The translations under genes and the position numbers were made by a program. Of a stretch of 64,000 nt of DNA, positions 36,630-45,698 are shown piece after piece. Positions within the stretch are counted from its first letter, which is position 1. Each line of letters starts with the position of its first letter. The notes beneath the pieces were generated by a model. That model saw nothing but the letters and a program-made list of their open reading frames with translations. It did not search any database and had not been told where the DNA came from. This stretch comes from Amphritea pacifica. GTDB taxonomy: Bacteria > Pseudomonadota > Gammaproteobacteria > Pseudomonadales > Balneatricaceae. The stretch lies in NCBI RefSeq assembly GCF_016924145.1, contig NZ_JAFFZO010000006.1, positions 89,159 through 153,158 of the forward strand, in the 5' to 3' direction.

Positions 36630-37037
36630 TTAAAATCCTTTATGATTGTTTTTCTCGGCGCTGCGTGAGTCAGCATCTGTTCGCGGGGGCAGCACGACCA
36701 CCTTGCCGCGAGAGCGCGCTGTTCTATCCGGTGATGCTTCTGTTACAACAAGGTTGTTGGGCTCTTCTGTGGTGTAGTTTAACGCCTGCCTCAGGCGCCA
36801 AAATTCATCGTGCATCATTTGCGAGATTTTAATACAGGCTGCAAGCGGTGTTTTAGAGCGGTATCTGATGGCATCGATCCGGAACTGCAGTTGCCGTAAG
36901 CGGACTCTCTCTTCAGGTTTTGCCCGGCTGATCAGTTTGTTTATCTGCCAGCGTAAATAACGCTCCAGTACCCGGGGCTTGATCTGCGCCAGCTCGCTCA
37001 GATGATCAAAATCCAGTGGCTTATATGGATGCTGCAT
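36630..37037 (-). CDS. DUF3135-like small protein
   Basis: The 135-residue protein is helical and basic in its first half (LDFDHLSELAQIKPRVLERY, LRQLQFRIDAIRYRSKTPLAACIKISQMMHDEFWRLRQAL), a pattern that I associate with DUF3135, followed by a low-complexity tail (about residues 95-135). The function is unknown. Its stop lies 4 bases from the stop of the convergent DUF3095 gene. Confidence 0.7.
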   Translation of the reverse strand: MQHPYKPLDFDHLSELAQIKPRVLERYLRWQINKLISRAKPEERVRLRQLQFRIDAIRYRSKTPLAACIKISQMMHDEFWRLRQALNYTTEEPNNLVVTEASPDRTARSRGKVVVLPPRTDADSRSAEKNNHKGF

Positions 37038-37356
37038 ACTTTACCCATACTTCGTTGTAAATGCGTCTGACTATAGTATGGCAGTAATGCACGGTGACTG
37101 TGCGGTACTCTTTTTCAAGTTCATATTTTTCAAGTTCATCGTTTCCAGGTTGATATTTTACAGATAATGATTTGAAGATTTGTGGAGCTTATTGCTTAAT
37201 GTTGGCTGGAGTACTGCCCTGCTCTGTTCAATCTGGCATTGCCCGGTTTCGGCTGCTAACTTTAAGGCACAGTCTTGTGAAACGAAGGGATGCGTCAGGG
37301 GTATTTTCAGGCGTAGCAGAGATTGTTTTTATTTATCTATTATAGAGAGCTCTTCA
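37038..37356. other. Intergenic region upstream of the response regulator
   Basis: This 319-bp gap has the promoters of the divergent DUF3135 and response-regulator genes and no terminator or repeat that I can support. A frame extending the response regulator upstream (from 37180) lacks protein-like character and a ribosome site. Confidence 0.45.
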
Positions 37357-38457
37357 GTGAAGAAGACAAAAGCCGTGGTAATCATACTGAGTGATGAAAC
37401 ACATTTGCATGATGATGTTGCGCACTTTTTGCAGGCAAAGGGCCATGAGGTTGTGGTGGAGCCCGACCATTTTGGTGATTCATTAGCCCGGGAAGGCTGC
37501 AAAATTATTCTGATTGCCTATCAGAATCTGCTTGAGGGCATCGAGCGTTATAGCCAACTGGTGGCTGACTTTGGCCTCGACCGCAACCCGCATTATTCAA
37601 TTGTGCTGAGCATCAGCAAGGATGTTGGTAAAGCATGTGAACTGTGTATAAACCAGACCGTTGATAACTATTTTATTGTTAAGCCGCTTTACGATATGCA
37701 CCGTTTAGCATTGCTGGTAAAGCAGGCATTTGACGCCGTTGCACATTCAGAGCAGCAGTTGGCATTGACCTATATTGGTGAAGAGCTGCTGGAACATAAA
37801 AAAGCGCTCGACAGTTTTATTATCGATAATGTCGATAAAGGGGTTGCGTGCCAGACCGATACTGTAGACGCCTTTTCTGCCGCCCTGAATGAGCTGGCTA
37901 ACCTGATTGCCGGGCACTCAGGCCGGAATCTGATTCTTGATCATCAAAAGATAGCGGAACAGACCCGGGAGTTGAGTGACCGTAAACTTGAGCAGATTTC
38001 AGCCTGGGCCAAAACAGTTAAAGAGGAGTATAACGAGCTGAGCCGGTTGCAGATTCCCACTGTATCCGGAAACCAGAAAAACATTGCCCTGATCAACGGC
38101 GATGCTGAGTACTCGGCATTAGTCAAACAGATTCTCACTGATACGGGTTTTAATCCGATGCTGTTTGAAAGCGCTAAAGAGGCGCTGCCTGCCATGATCT
38201 GTCAGAGACCCGATCTGGTGTTGCTTGATTATGAGACGTCTGGGCTGGATGTCCTGAAAGTGCTGGCGTATATGCAGAAGTTCAATCAACTGACGGATAT
38301 TCCGGTGATTCTGCTGACTGCACACCGGGATAAGGAGATTCTGACTCGCTGTCTCAAAGCGGGTGCCCGGGACTTTATTGTTAAGCCTGCCGACCGGGAC
38401 ACCTTCCGCGAAAAAATCAGTAAGCTGTTATCTGATATGACAGCGCCTGTTTCCTGA
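37357..38457 (+). CDS. Response regulator with two receiver-like domains and no output domain
   Basis: The C-terminal domain (about residues 248-366) is a receiver: INGDAEYSALVKQIL, the phosphoacceptor in DLVLLDYE, the conserved Thr in IPVILLTAH, and the Lys in FIVKPADR. The N-terminal 125 residues look like a second, degenerate receiver (KAVVIILSDETHLHDDVAHFL ... DNYFIVKPLYDMHRLALL) in which the phosphoacceptor Asp region is not preserved. A helical linker (about 130-245) joins them. GTG at 37357 is chosen because it follows GAGAG and starts the domain. The partner kinase is not in the window, and the lack of an output domain suggests action through protein contacts. Confidence 0.78.
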   Translation: MKKTKAVVIILSDETHLHDDVAHFLQAKGHEVVVEPDHFGDSLAREGCKIILIAYQNLLEGIERYSQLVADFGLDRNPHYSIVLSISKDVGKACELCINQTVDNYFIVKPLYDMHRLALLVKQAFDAVAHSEQQLALTYIGEELLEHKKALDSFIIDNVDKGVACQTDTVDAFSAALNELANLIAGHSGRNLILDHQKIAEQTRELSDRKLEQISAWAKTVKEEYNELSRLQIPTVSGNQKNIALINGDAEYSALVKQILTDTGFNPMLFESAKEALPAMICQRPDLVLLDYETSGLDVLKVLAYMQKFNQLTDIPVILLTAHRDKEILTRCLKAGARDFIVKPADRDTFREKISKLLSDMTAPVS

Positions 38458-38518
38458 TGCGCGGCGAATATTGATGGTCTACGTTCTTGATACTGGTAGC
38501 GCTTGAAACCCGCAGCGC

Positions 38519-39490
38519 TTAAAACCAGCGTTTTCGTTTAAACAGCCACAACTGTGCGGCGACCGTTGCTGTCATCAATGCGCTGACGATCCAGAATGCC
38601 CAGGGGTTATCCGTTCCCGGCACACCGCCAACATTGATACCCAGAAGTCCGGTAAAAAAGCCCAGAGGAAGGAAGACCGCGGCGACAATCGATAGCAGGT
38701 ACATCCGGTTGTTCATCTGCTCAGCGAGTCTGTTAGCCAGCTCCTCCTGAGCAACGGTTGCCCGGTCTCGGGTGGTATCCAGATCTTCAATATAACGGAT
38801 CAGCGTATCGGTTACCTCCCGCAGTTCTTGCCGGTGCCCTTCAGTAAACCATGAAACCCGCATCTGGTTAAGCTGCAGCATTGCATCCCGCTGAGGAGAA
38901 AGATAACGTCGCAGGGATATCACTGTCCGGCGAACCTCAGAGATCTGATTTCGCAGCTCATAGCGGCTGGTCATAATCAGCTCCTCTTCAATACCATCAA
39001 CGATATCTTCTGTCGCGTTAACGGTATCGTACATTCTGATCATCAGTGCTGAGGATAGCATGACCAGAAAATCCCCTGCACTGTCGGGGCCCGTTCCGGC
39101 TTCTAGCGCGTCGACCAGATCCTTAGCCGACAACATTTTACGTCTGCGGGTAGTGATAATGCGTTTCCCATCGATCCAGATACGGATACCGACCATATCT
39201 TCGGGATCAGAATCAGGACTTAGATTCACCCCCCGCAGGGCTATCAAAAGGCCTTCATTAACCTGGGTCGCACGGGGACGACTCTCTCCTGTCAGGAGTG
39301 CATCAATAACGACGCCGCTCAGACCACTCTTATGGGTAATCCAGTCACGAGCTTCACTATCGGTGTAATCAAAATGAAGCCAGACCAGTTCCGCATCCGG
39401 ACATCCTGTTTCAATATCACTGCCGCTTAATGCTTTTCCACCACCCTGGCCATCCAGCTCATAGCCATAGATTAATCCAGAACATCCCAT
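38519..39490 (-). CDS. zntB: CorA-family metal transporter, ZntB-like
   Basis: The 323-residue protein has a long cytoplasmic N-terminal domain and two C-terminal membrane segments. The first ends in the channel signature GINVGGVPG (the GMN-equivalent motif in the ZntB form). LRGVNLSPDSDPEDMVGIRIWI and ITTRRRKMLSAKDL are typical of ZntB. The last segment is WAFWIVSALMTATVAAQLWLFKRKRWF. The transported ion (zinc in E. coli/Salmonella ZntB) is inferred by family. Confidence 0.88.
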   Translation of the reverse strand: MGCSGLIYGYELDGQGGGKALSGSDIETGCPDAELVWLHFDYTDSEARDWITHKSGLSGVVIDALLTGESRPRATQVNEGLLIALRGVNLSPDSDPEDMVGIRIWIDGKRIITTRRRKMLSAKDLVDALEAGTGPDSAGDFLVMLSSALMIRMYDTVNATEDIVDGIEEELIMTSRYELRNQISEVRRTVISLRRYLSPQRDAMLQLNQMRVSWFTEGHRQELREVTDTLIRYIEDLDTTRDRATVAQEELANRLAEQMNNRMYLLSIVAAVFLPLGFFTGLLGINVGGVPGTDNPWAFWIVSALMTATVAAQLWLFKRKRWF

Positions 39491-39604
39491 ATGATCAGAC
39501 TCTCAGGTTCACTATCGATTTGGCTACCGTGGCCGACTCAAGAATAGCATTGAGAAAGTGACATATGCGAGAGAATCGCGCGATCAGTATTAACCTGTGC
39601 CTGC

Positions 39605-40645
39605 TTAAGGGCAGGCAAAAGAGTTTTGATCAGCGAAGCGACACTCCCCTGCTAGCGGTGTGGTGATCTGTTGTCTGATACGCTCTGCATCATATCCAAG
39701 GCCGATCAGGTGGTGAAGTTTAGCGAAGGTGGCCTCCAGTGTCAGATCCGCCCCCGGAATAACGCTCAGCCGGTTCAGTGTTGCGCCGGTTGCGTAGGCG
39801 CCCTGATATACACTGCCCTGATAGCACTGGGACAGATTCACGACCACTATCCCTCTGCCTGTTGCCTTTTCCAGTGACGTGATCAGGGCCTGGTTTTTGT
39901 CCGGTGGATTACCTACGCCATAGGACTGCAGAATCAATGCTCTGACCTCTTCAGTGTCTATCAGACTGTCAATGATTCTGGCTGGAATACCTGGGTAGGT
40001 TTGCACCATGACAACCGCATCGGGCTGGTATACCGGGAGTTTAAACCCAGGCTTTTCAGGTGAAAGTATGAGCTCCGGCCTTAGCCCGATGTTAATGCCA
40101 ACCTCCCCCAGCCAGGGGAAGTTGGGTGAATCAAATGCATCGAACCCAGTACTTTTGGTTTTCTTACTGCGGTTACCCCGCAGCAGACGACCATTAAAGT
40201 AGACACAGACCTCTGGGATTTTGTAGTTCCCTGCCAGCATCATACTGGTCACCAGATTATCCAGGGCATCATTGCGCAACTCAGATAGCGGTACCTGCGA
40301 ACCTGTGACAATAACGGGCTTATCCATTCCCTGTAGAATGAATGATAATGCCGACGCAGTGTATGCCATCGTGTCGGTGCCATGCAGAACAATGAAACCG
40401 TCATATCCATTCCAGTTATCGAGTAGCGTCTGGCCGATTTTACTCCAGTCATCGGTTGTCAGATTGGCGCTATCGATCAGTTGTTCAAACCCTAGTAACT
40501 GATAGTCAGGAAGCTGATCCGCCGGTCGTGTGTCCAGTTGGGCCTTCAGCAGTGCTTCAAATCCGTCATCCGGAACATAGCCCTGCGCTGACGACCTCAT
40601 GCCGATAGTGCCGCCGGTGTATAGAATCAGGATTTGTCGTTTCAT
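39605..40645 (-). CDS. ansA: L-asparaginase, type I (cytoplasmic)
   Basis: The enzyme hydrolyses L-asparagine to aspartate and ammonia. The 346-residue protein starts RQILILYTGGTIGMRSS (catalytic Thr in TGGTIG) and holds the second active-site motif IVLHGTDTMAYTASAL (about 88-103). The absence of a signal peptide and the length fit the cytoplasmic type I enzyme. It overlaps the aspartase stop codon by one base (TGATG), so it is translationally coupled: asparagine to aspartate to fumarate in one operon. Confidence 0.93.
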   Translation of the reverse strand: MKRQILILYTGGTIGMRSSAQGYVPDDGFEALLKAQLDTRPADQLPDYQLLGFEQLIDSANLTTDDWSKIGQTLLDNWNGYDGFIVLHGTDTMAYTASALSFILQGMDKPVIVTGSQVPLSELRNDALDNLVTSMMLAGNYKIPEVCVYFNGRLLRGNRSKKTKSTGFDAFDSPNFPWLGEVGINIGLRPELILSPEKPGFKLPVYQPDAVVMVQTYPGIPARIIDSLIDTEEVRALILQSYGVGNPPDKNQALITSLEKATGRGIVVVNLSQCYQGSVYQGAYATGATLNRLSVIPGADLTLEATFAKLHHLIGLGYDAERIRQQITTPLAGECRFADQNSFACP

Positions 40646-42060
40646 CAGCTACGTTTCTCCCGTTCATATGACTGCGGTGCCAGCATCGATTGTGGGCTGA
40701 GCAGATGTTCCAGCTCGGCTTCGCTTAACAGTTCTTCTGACAGCACCAGTTCCCGAACCGTGCGCCCGGAGTGTAATGCGGTCTGGGCGATCCGGGAGGC
40801 GTTGCTATAACCGATATGGGGCACCAGCGCAGTGATACACCCGATGCTGCGATCCACCAGTTCGGCGCATCGCTCACGGTCTGCTTCAATGCCTTTTATG
40901 CAACGTGTCTCAAACATCGAGCAGGCGGAGCCTAGCATCTTCATCGAGTTAAGCAGGTTGTAGATAATCAGCGGTTCCATCGCATTGAGCTGCAACTGTC
41001 CCGCTTCGGCGGCCATGGTCACAGCCAGGTCGCTGGCGATTACCTGATAGGCGGTCTGGTTGACCGCCTCCGGAATCACCGGATTCACTTTGCCCGGCAT
41101 AATGGATGAGCCCGGCTGCATCGGCGGGAGTCTGATTTCGCCAAAGCCGGTGCGGGGTCCGCTGGACAGCAAGCGCAGATCATTGGCTATCTTACTCAGC
41201 TTAATGGCAAAGCGGCGCAGAACCCCTGAGAACAGCACAAAGGCGCCCATGTCTGAGGTCGCTTCGACCAGATTAGTGGCGGGCACCATCGGCTTACCGG
41301 AGATCTCCGCCAGATAGCTGACGGCCAGCGCCGCATAGCGGGGATGGGTGTTGATGCCGGTACCGATAGCGGTGCCGCCAAGGTTGATCTCACACAGCAG
41401 CTTACAGGCGTCCCCCAGACGGTCGATATCTTCGCTCAGGGTGACCGCGAAGGCTTCAAATTCCTGCCCCAGTGTCATCGGTACCGCATCCTGCATCTGG
41501 GTACGTCCCATCTTGACCACATCGGAGAACTCCTGCCCTTTTGCTCTGAGGGCATCGATCAGACTCTTGATGGTCTCTATCAGCGGATCCGCCGCCAGCT
41601 GAATCGCCAGACAAGCCGCAGAGGGATAGGCGTCATTCGTCGACTGAGAACGGTTCACATCATCGTTGGGGTGCAGGTACTGATACTGCCCTTTCGGGTG
41701 CCCCAGTTTTTCCAGCGCCAGATTGGCAATGACTTCGTTAGCATTCATGTTGGTTGAGGTGCCTGCTCCACCCTGAATCAGATCAACCACAAACTGATCA
41801 TGCAGATGACCATCGCGAATCTCTTCACAGGCAGCAATAATCGCCTCAGACTTAAGCGGATCAAGACTGCCGAGATCCGTATTGGCTTTTGCCGCCGCCA
41901 TTTTTACCATTGCCAGCGCTTCGACCAGCTGTGGGAAATGGCTGATGGGTACGCCGGTAATCGCGAAGTTATCAATGGCGCGTTGTGTCTGAATGCCATA
42001 CCAGGCATCCGCAGGAATTTCCATATCGCCCAGCAGGTCATGCTCGAGACGTGTGTTCAT
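40645..42060 (-). CDS. aspA: Aspartate ammonia-lyase (aspartase)
   Basis: Aspartase converts aspartate to fumarate and ammonia. The 471-residue protein is full length and holds the fumarase/aspartase signature GSSIMPGKVNPVIPE (about 318-332), the N-terminal RLEHDLLGDMEIPADAWYGIQT, and GGAGTSTNMNANEVI. The SS-loop serine and the SIMPGK consensus are intact. It lies between the upstream AGCS symporter and the asparaginase in one minus-strand group for use of Asn/Asp. Confidence 0.95.
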   Translation of the reverse strand: MNTRLEHDLLGDMEIPADAWYGIQTQRAIDNFAITGVPISHFPQLVEALAMVKMAAAKANTDLGSLDPLKSEAIIAACEEIRDGHLHDQFVVDLIQGGAGTSTNMNANEVIANLALEKLGHPKGQYQYLHPNDDVNRSQSTNDAYPSAACLAIQLAADPLIETIKSLIDALRAKGQEFSDVVKMGRTQMQDAVPMTLGQEFEAFAVTLSEDIDRLGDACKLLCEINLGGTAIGTGINTHPRYAALAVSYLAEISGKPMVPATNLVEATSDMGAFVLFSGVLRRFAIKLSKIANDLRLLSSGPRTGFGEIRLPPMQPGSSIMPGKVNPVIPEAVNQTAYQVIASDLAVTMAAEAGQLQLNAMEPLIIYNLLNSMKMLGSACSMFETRCIKGIEADRERCAELVDRSIGCITALVPHIGYSNASRIAQTALHSGRTVRELVLSEELLSEAELEHLLSPQSMLAPQSYEREKRS

Positions 42061-42158
42061 GTGTCAGATTTCCATCAGTGATTGGGCTGCTTTGCCCGTT
42101 ACCATTTGCTTATGTGTGTCCGTCGCTAACATCCGTCAGCGACGGTTGTTGCTGTATA

Positions 42159-43631
42159 TCAGGAGGTCGCCTTGAGCGTGTTATTGGCCGCCGGCAGATC
42201 GGTAGCGTCCTGTTGCGCAGGTTGCTGATCCCAGGCGGCCGGATCAATATTCAGATCGCTGAATTTAGTGGCGTCGAATACCGGCGTTTCGATACCCTCT
42301 TTGCGTTGCTGTTCGTAGTCACGCATCACTCGAAGGCCGGTCTTAAACAGTAGTGCCAGTGCCAGCAGGTTTGCCAGAGCCAGGAAGCCCATGGTGATAT
42401 CAGCAAAGGCGAATACTGTACCCAGGTCCATAATGGCGCCCCAGCAGCACAGGCAGATGATCATGACCCGAAAGGCATTAAACAGGTTCTGGTTCTCTTC
42501 ACTGAAGAAGTTGAGGCTGTTTTCACCCAGATAATAGTTGTACAGAATGGTGCTGAAACCGAACAGCAACAGCGCAATACTGACGAACATCCGGCCCCAT
42601 TCGCCGACGTGATCGGCCAGTGCGGATTGAGTCAGTGCAACACCGCCCTGGCTGGCAATAGTGGCGGGGTCATAGATGCCGCTCAGCAGGATGATGAATG
42701 CGGTACAGGAGCACAGAATCAGGGTGTCGATAAATACCGAGAATGCCTGCACGATGCCCTGATTCACCGGGTGTGGGACATAGGCAACCGCAGCAACATT
42801 AGGTGCGCTGCCGAGCCCCGCTTCGTTGGAGAACAGGCCCCGTTTAACACCCATCAGAATGGCCGCGCCGATACCGCCACCAATCGCCGGGTTCAGGCCA
42901 AACGCGCTTTTGACAATCAGTACGATAACGTCAGGAATATGCTCGATGTTCAGTCCCAGTACCACCAGCGTGATACCGAGGTAGCCCAGCGCCATGACTG
43001 GAACCAGTACTTCGGACACCTTGGCGATACGCTTTACACCGCCAAAGATGATCAGACCGACAATCAGTGCCAGCGCAATGCCGGTGTAGTAGGTTGGAAT
43101 GCCAAAGGCATCCTCAAAGGAGGTCGCCACCGAGTAAGACTGCATCGCGGTAAAGCCGAAGCCGAATGTAACCAGCAGTAATACTGAATAGAGCGCCGCC
43201 AGCCATTGCCATTTTTTTCCCAGACCGCGACGGATGTAGTAGGCGGGTCCACCACGGTAGGTGCCATCCGGTTCTGCTTTTTTGAAGGTTTGTGCCAGCG
43301 TACATTCGAAATAACTGGTCGCCATCCCCATCAGGCCGATGACCCACATCCAGAAGACGGCGCCTGGTCCACCCAGTGTAATGGCAACGGCAACACCGGC
43401 GATATTGCCGCCCCCTACTCGTCCGGCAACGGAAAGTAACAGTGCCTGAAACGAACTCAGGTGGCCCTGCTGTTCGTGCTTGAACAACTGTTTGCCGCTA
43501 AGAATTTTGAACATCTGGCCAAAGAAGCGGAACTGTACAAACCGCGATGCAACCGTGAACCAGAGGCCCAGAGTGATAAGTACACCGATCAGGACTTTTC
43601 CCCAGAGCAGGTCGTTGAGAAACTCCAACAT
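42159..43631 (-). CDS. Sodium:alanine/amino-acid symporter, AGCS family
   Basis: The 490-residue membrane protein has about eleven hydrophobic segments and the AGCS (DagA/AlsT) hallmarks: FQALLLSVAGRVGGGNIAGVAVAI, GGPGAVFWMWVIGLMGMATSYFECTLAQ, FSNEAGLGSAPNVAAVA. A C-terminal 80-residue polar tail follows the last segment. It is the first gene before aspA and ansA, so the substrate may be alanine, or Asn/Asp-related amino acids (inference). Confidence 0.93.
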   Translation of the reverse strand: MLEFLNDLLWGKVLIGVLITLGLWFTVASRFVQFRFFGQMFKILSGKQLFKHEQQGHLSSFQALLLSVAGRVGGGNIAGVAVAITLGGPGAVFWMWVIGLMGMATSYFECTLAQTFKKAEPDGTYRGGPAYYIRRGLGKKWQWLAALYSVLLLVTFGFGFTAMQSYSVATSFEDAFGIPTYYTGIALALIVGLIIFGGVKRIAKVSEVLVPVMALGYLGITLVVLGLNIEHIPDVIVLIVKSAFGLNPAIGGGIGAAILMGVKRGLFSNEAGLGSAPNVAAVAYVPHPVNQGIVQAFSVFIDTLILCSCTAFIILLSGIYDPATIASQGGVALTQSALADHVGEWGRMFVSIALLLFGFSTILYNYYLGENSLNFFSEENQNLFNAFRVMIICLCCWGAIMDLGTVFAFADITMGFLALANLLALALLFKTGLRVMRDYEQQRKEGIETPVFDATKFSDLNIDPAAWDQQPAQQDATDLPAANNTLKATS

Positions 43632-43746
43632 AAGACAGTCTCCATTTGCGACAACGGGTCGCTATTATTGTTGTGGTTGAGACCAATATTTAATCAGCTT
43701 CAGGGGGGGGAGAACATTTGATGCTTTAGTGCACATTGGTGCCGGA

Positions 43747-43765
43747 TAGCGCACTAAGTGCGCTA
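43747..43765. promoter_or_regulatory. 19-bp palindrome in the divergent promoter region
   Basis: TAGCGCACT-A-AGTGCGCTA is a perfect inverted repeat, flanked by related half-sites (TTAGTGCACATTGG before and GCTAATGTGCGCC after). It lies between the AGCS symporter and the XRE-type regulator and is the likely operator of the latter. Confidence 0.65.
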
Positions 43766-43851
43766 ATGTGCGCCATCAATTGCTTTGCATCCGGCACAGT
43801 TTCCCCTTTAGAATGAAGCTCCCGGGCGTTGTTAAGTGGAGCAGGATCTGC

Positions 43852-44664
43852 ATGCATCAGGACTTTGCCAGTAATCTCAGGCTGCTCTGCAGCTATTACA
43901 AATCGATCGCAGAAGTGTGCCGGCGACTCGATATCAACCGCCCTCAGTTTAATCGTTACCTGAGTGGGCGATACAAACCCTCTGCTCATACCCTGCTGCG
44001 CTTTTGTGATTTCTTTGGTGTGGAAGAACACGAGATTCTCATGCCCCATGAGCAGTTTGAGCGTCTGATCAAAGTGCGTCCCCGGCCACAGATTGTCGTT
44101 GACTCTGAGCCGCCTGAGTCAGAACATCTGGATCGGTTGCAGCGGGGGGCTGCCAGTCTGGATAAATATCTGGGGTACTACTTTGAATACTATCAGTCGA
44201 TGGCTTGCCCCGGACGGATTCTGAGAACGCTGATCTGCATGGAACGGCGTGACGACCGGGTTTGCTATCAGCGCACCGAACGCCTGCGTGAGCATCCCGG
44301 TGATAAAGTCTTTCATGGGGTTTATCTCGGTATCGCCAGCTTTCTGACCGACCGTATTTTTATGGTGGATTATGAATCACTCACGGGCAATGAGATGACC
44401 CAGACCATTCTCTTCCCCTCCTTCAAGAACCGGGTCTCCCGATTGAGCGGGCTCAAGCTTGGCGTGTCAGGTAGTGGCGAGCGGATGCCCTGCTGTGCGA
44501 GGGTTGTGTATGAGTATCTGGGACGGTCTGTTGATAAGCAGCGGGCGTTATCTCTCTGTGGCTTATACCCGCAGGATTCTGATGAGATAGAATCAGCGAT
44601 CAGGGAGATGGTGTGTAACTCGATGGGCAGTGATGACTGGCACTTCCGGGCATTGTATATCTGA
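43852..44664 (+). CDS. XRE-type (Cro/CI-like) DNA-binding transcriptional regulator
   Basis: The 270-residue protein starts with a helix-turn-helix (FASNLRLLCSYYKSIAEVCRRLDINRPQFNRYLSGRYKPS, about 5-43) followed by a 200-residue domain of unknown ligand. The ATG at 43852 is preferred over an upstream start because it has AGGA 6 bases before it. It is divergent from symporter-aspA-ansA with a palindrome between, so it is the likely local regulator (inference). I do not recognise the ligand domain. Confidence 0.75.
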   Translation: MHQDFASNLRLLCSYYKSIAEVCRRLDINRPQFNRYLSGRYKPSAHTLLRFCDFFGVEEHEILMPHEQFERLIKVRPRPQIVVDSEPPESEHLDRLQRGAASLDKYLGYYFEYYQSMACPGRILRTLICMERRDDRVCYQRTERLREHPGDKVFHGVYLGIASFLTDRIFMVDYESLTGNEMTQTILFPSFKNRVSRLSGLKLGVSGSGERMPCCARVVYEYLGRSVDKQRALSLCGLYPQDSDEIESAIREMVCNSMGSDDWHFRALYI

Positions 44665-44720
44665 CCATTGGGCAGCCGGTCTGTTTGTGAAGCCGCAGAC
44701 GCTGGATAAGCCAGGCGCTG

Positions 44721-44999
44721 TTATTCAGGCTCTATCAGCCCATTCTTCATCAGCGTGGCGTGAATCTTTAGTGCGCTTTTCTTCAGCCGATTAAGCTCGC
44801 CAAAGCTGGGAATATGCCCTGCATCTATCTCGGCTTCTTTCTCCTCCAATTGCATATCAAGATAATCCAGCAGCTTTTTCGAGCACCCTGTGCAGGGGCC
44901 GTTGCACAGCTTTTCTATCGGTGTGTCGAATGGAATAGCATCTCTGATATCTGCAATCAGGTTTCGCATCGCTGTTTGAGTGTTTGGTTTAGTGATCAT
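44721..44999 (-). CDS. Small conserved-looking protein of unknown function
   Basis: The 92-residue protein is helical with one Cys cluster CNGPCTGCSKK (about residues 32-42), which may bind metal; the rest (YLDMQLEEKEAEIDAGHIPS, GELNRLKKSALKIHATLM) is amphipathic. The start could also be the Met at residue 12. It sits 29 bases downstream of gmhB with a parS-like site in the gap. The function is not known to me. Confidence 0.6.
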   Translation of the reverse strand: MITKPNTQTAMRNLIADIRDAIPFDTPIEKLCNGPCTGCSKKLLDYLDMQLEEKEAEIDAGHIPSFGELNRLKKSALKIHATLMKNGLIEPE

Positions 45000-45007
45000 G
45001 CTTTGAG

Positions 45008-45023
45008 TGTTCCACGTGGAACC
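45008..45023. promoter_or_regulatory. parS: parS-like centromere site (ParB binding)
   Basis: TGTTCCACGTGGAACC contains a perfect 14-bp palindrome GTTCCACGTGGAAC, the form found in Pseudomonas parS. It lies in the 29-bp gap after gmhB and about 44 kb from the oriC candidate. parA/parB would be expected just beyond the left window edge, downstream of mnmG (family synteny). Confidence 0.85.
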
Positions 45024-45028
45024 TTTGC

Positions 45029-45583
45029 TTAGTCGCCCCGGTGTTGGTGATAGATAATATGCGCGGCAGCCGCATCAAGATCATCGACAATAACGGTGTT
45101 CCCGGGTAACCCTCCCTTGGCTAGTGTCCGCTCCCCCTTCCCTGTTTTAACAAGTATAGGTGGGCAGCCTGCGGCAACGGCTGCTTCAAGATCACGAAGA
45201 GAGTCGCCGACGGAAAATACTTTGCCAGGATCGATGTCGGGGTAGCAGCTTAAAATATGCTGATAGAGGCCGGGTTGGGGTTTGCGGCAATAGCAATTGT
45301 CTTCGGGTAAGTGGGGGCAGAACTCGATCTTCTCGATTCGCCCGCCCTGCTCTTCAACGAGTTGAACCATTTTGTGGTGCATTGCATGGAGTTCAGAAAT
45401 ATCGAAATAGCCCCGGGCCAGCCCCGACTGATTGGTGGCAACGCAGACGTCGAAACCTGCTTTTGTCAGGCGGGCGATCGCTTCAAGGCTGCCAGGGAGT
45501 GGCTGCCACTCATCGGCTGTTTTGATGTAATCGTCGGAGTCGTAGTTGATTACGCCGTCCCGATCGAGGATGACTAGTTTCAT
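45029..45583 (-). CDS. gmhB: D-glycero-beta-D-manno-heptose-1,7-bisphosphate 7-phosphatase
   Basis: This HAD-family phosphatase acts in ADP-heptose synthesis for the LPS inner core. The 184-residue protein has the nucleophile motif LDRDGVINYDSDDYIK, a zinc-binding loop CPHLPEDNCYCRKP (about 93-106), and VGDSLRDLEAAVAAGC. A Met one codon upstream is also possible. It is followed by a parS-like site and lies after glyS, as in pseudomonads. Confidence 0.94.
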   Translation of the reverse strand: MKLVILDRDGVINYDSDDYIKTADEWQPLPGSLEAIARLTKAGFDVCVATNQSGLARGYFDISELHAMHHKMVQLVEEQGGRIEKIEFCPHLPEDNCYCRKPQPGLYQHILSCYPDIDPGKVFSVGDSLRDLEAAVAAGCPPILVKTGKGERTLAKGGLPGNTVIVDDLDAAAAHIIYHQHRGD

Positions 45584-45634
45584 CATGGTGTCTACCGGTT
45601 TATAGATATATGCGATTAATGATGCTGCAGCAAT

Positions 45635-45665
45635 AAAAATGCCGGTGAATAACCGGCATTTTTTA
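45635..45665 (-). terminator. Terminator after glyS
   Basis: An AAATGCCGGT / ACCGGCATTT stem with a GAATA-type loop and A/T runs on both sides, 34 bases beyond the glyS stop. Confidence 0.9.
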
Positions 45666-45698
45666 AACCCATTTATTTAATCCAGTCAGGCTGCAATC

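Noticed and set aside
39598-39617. Hairpin TGCCTGC / GCAGGCA at the end of the asparaginase gene as a terminator
   Set aside because: No T-run follows in the direction of transcription, and it overlaps the stop codon.
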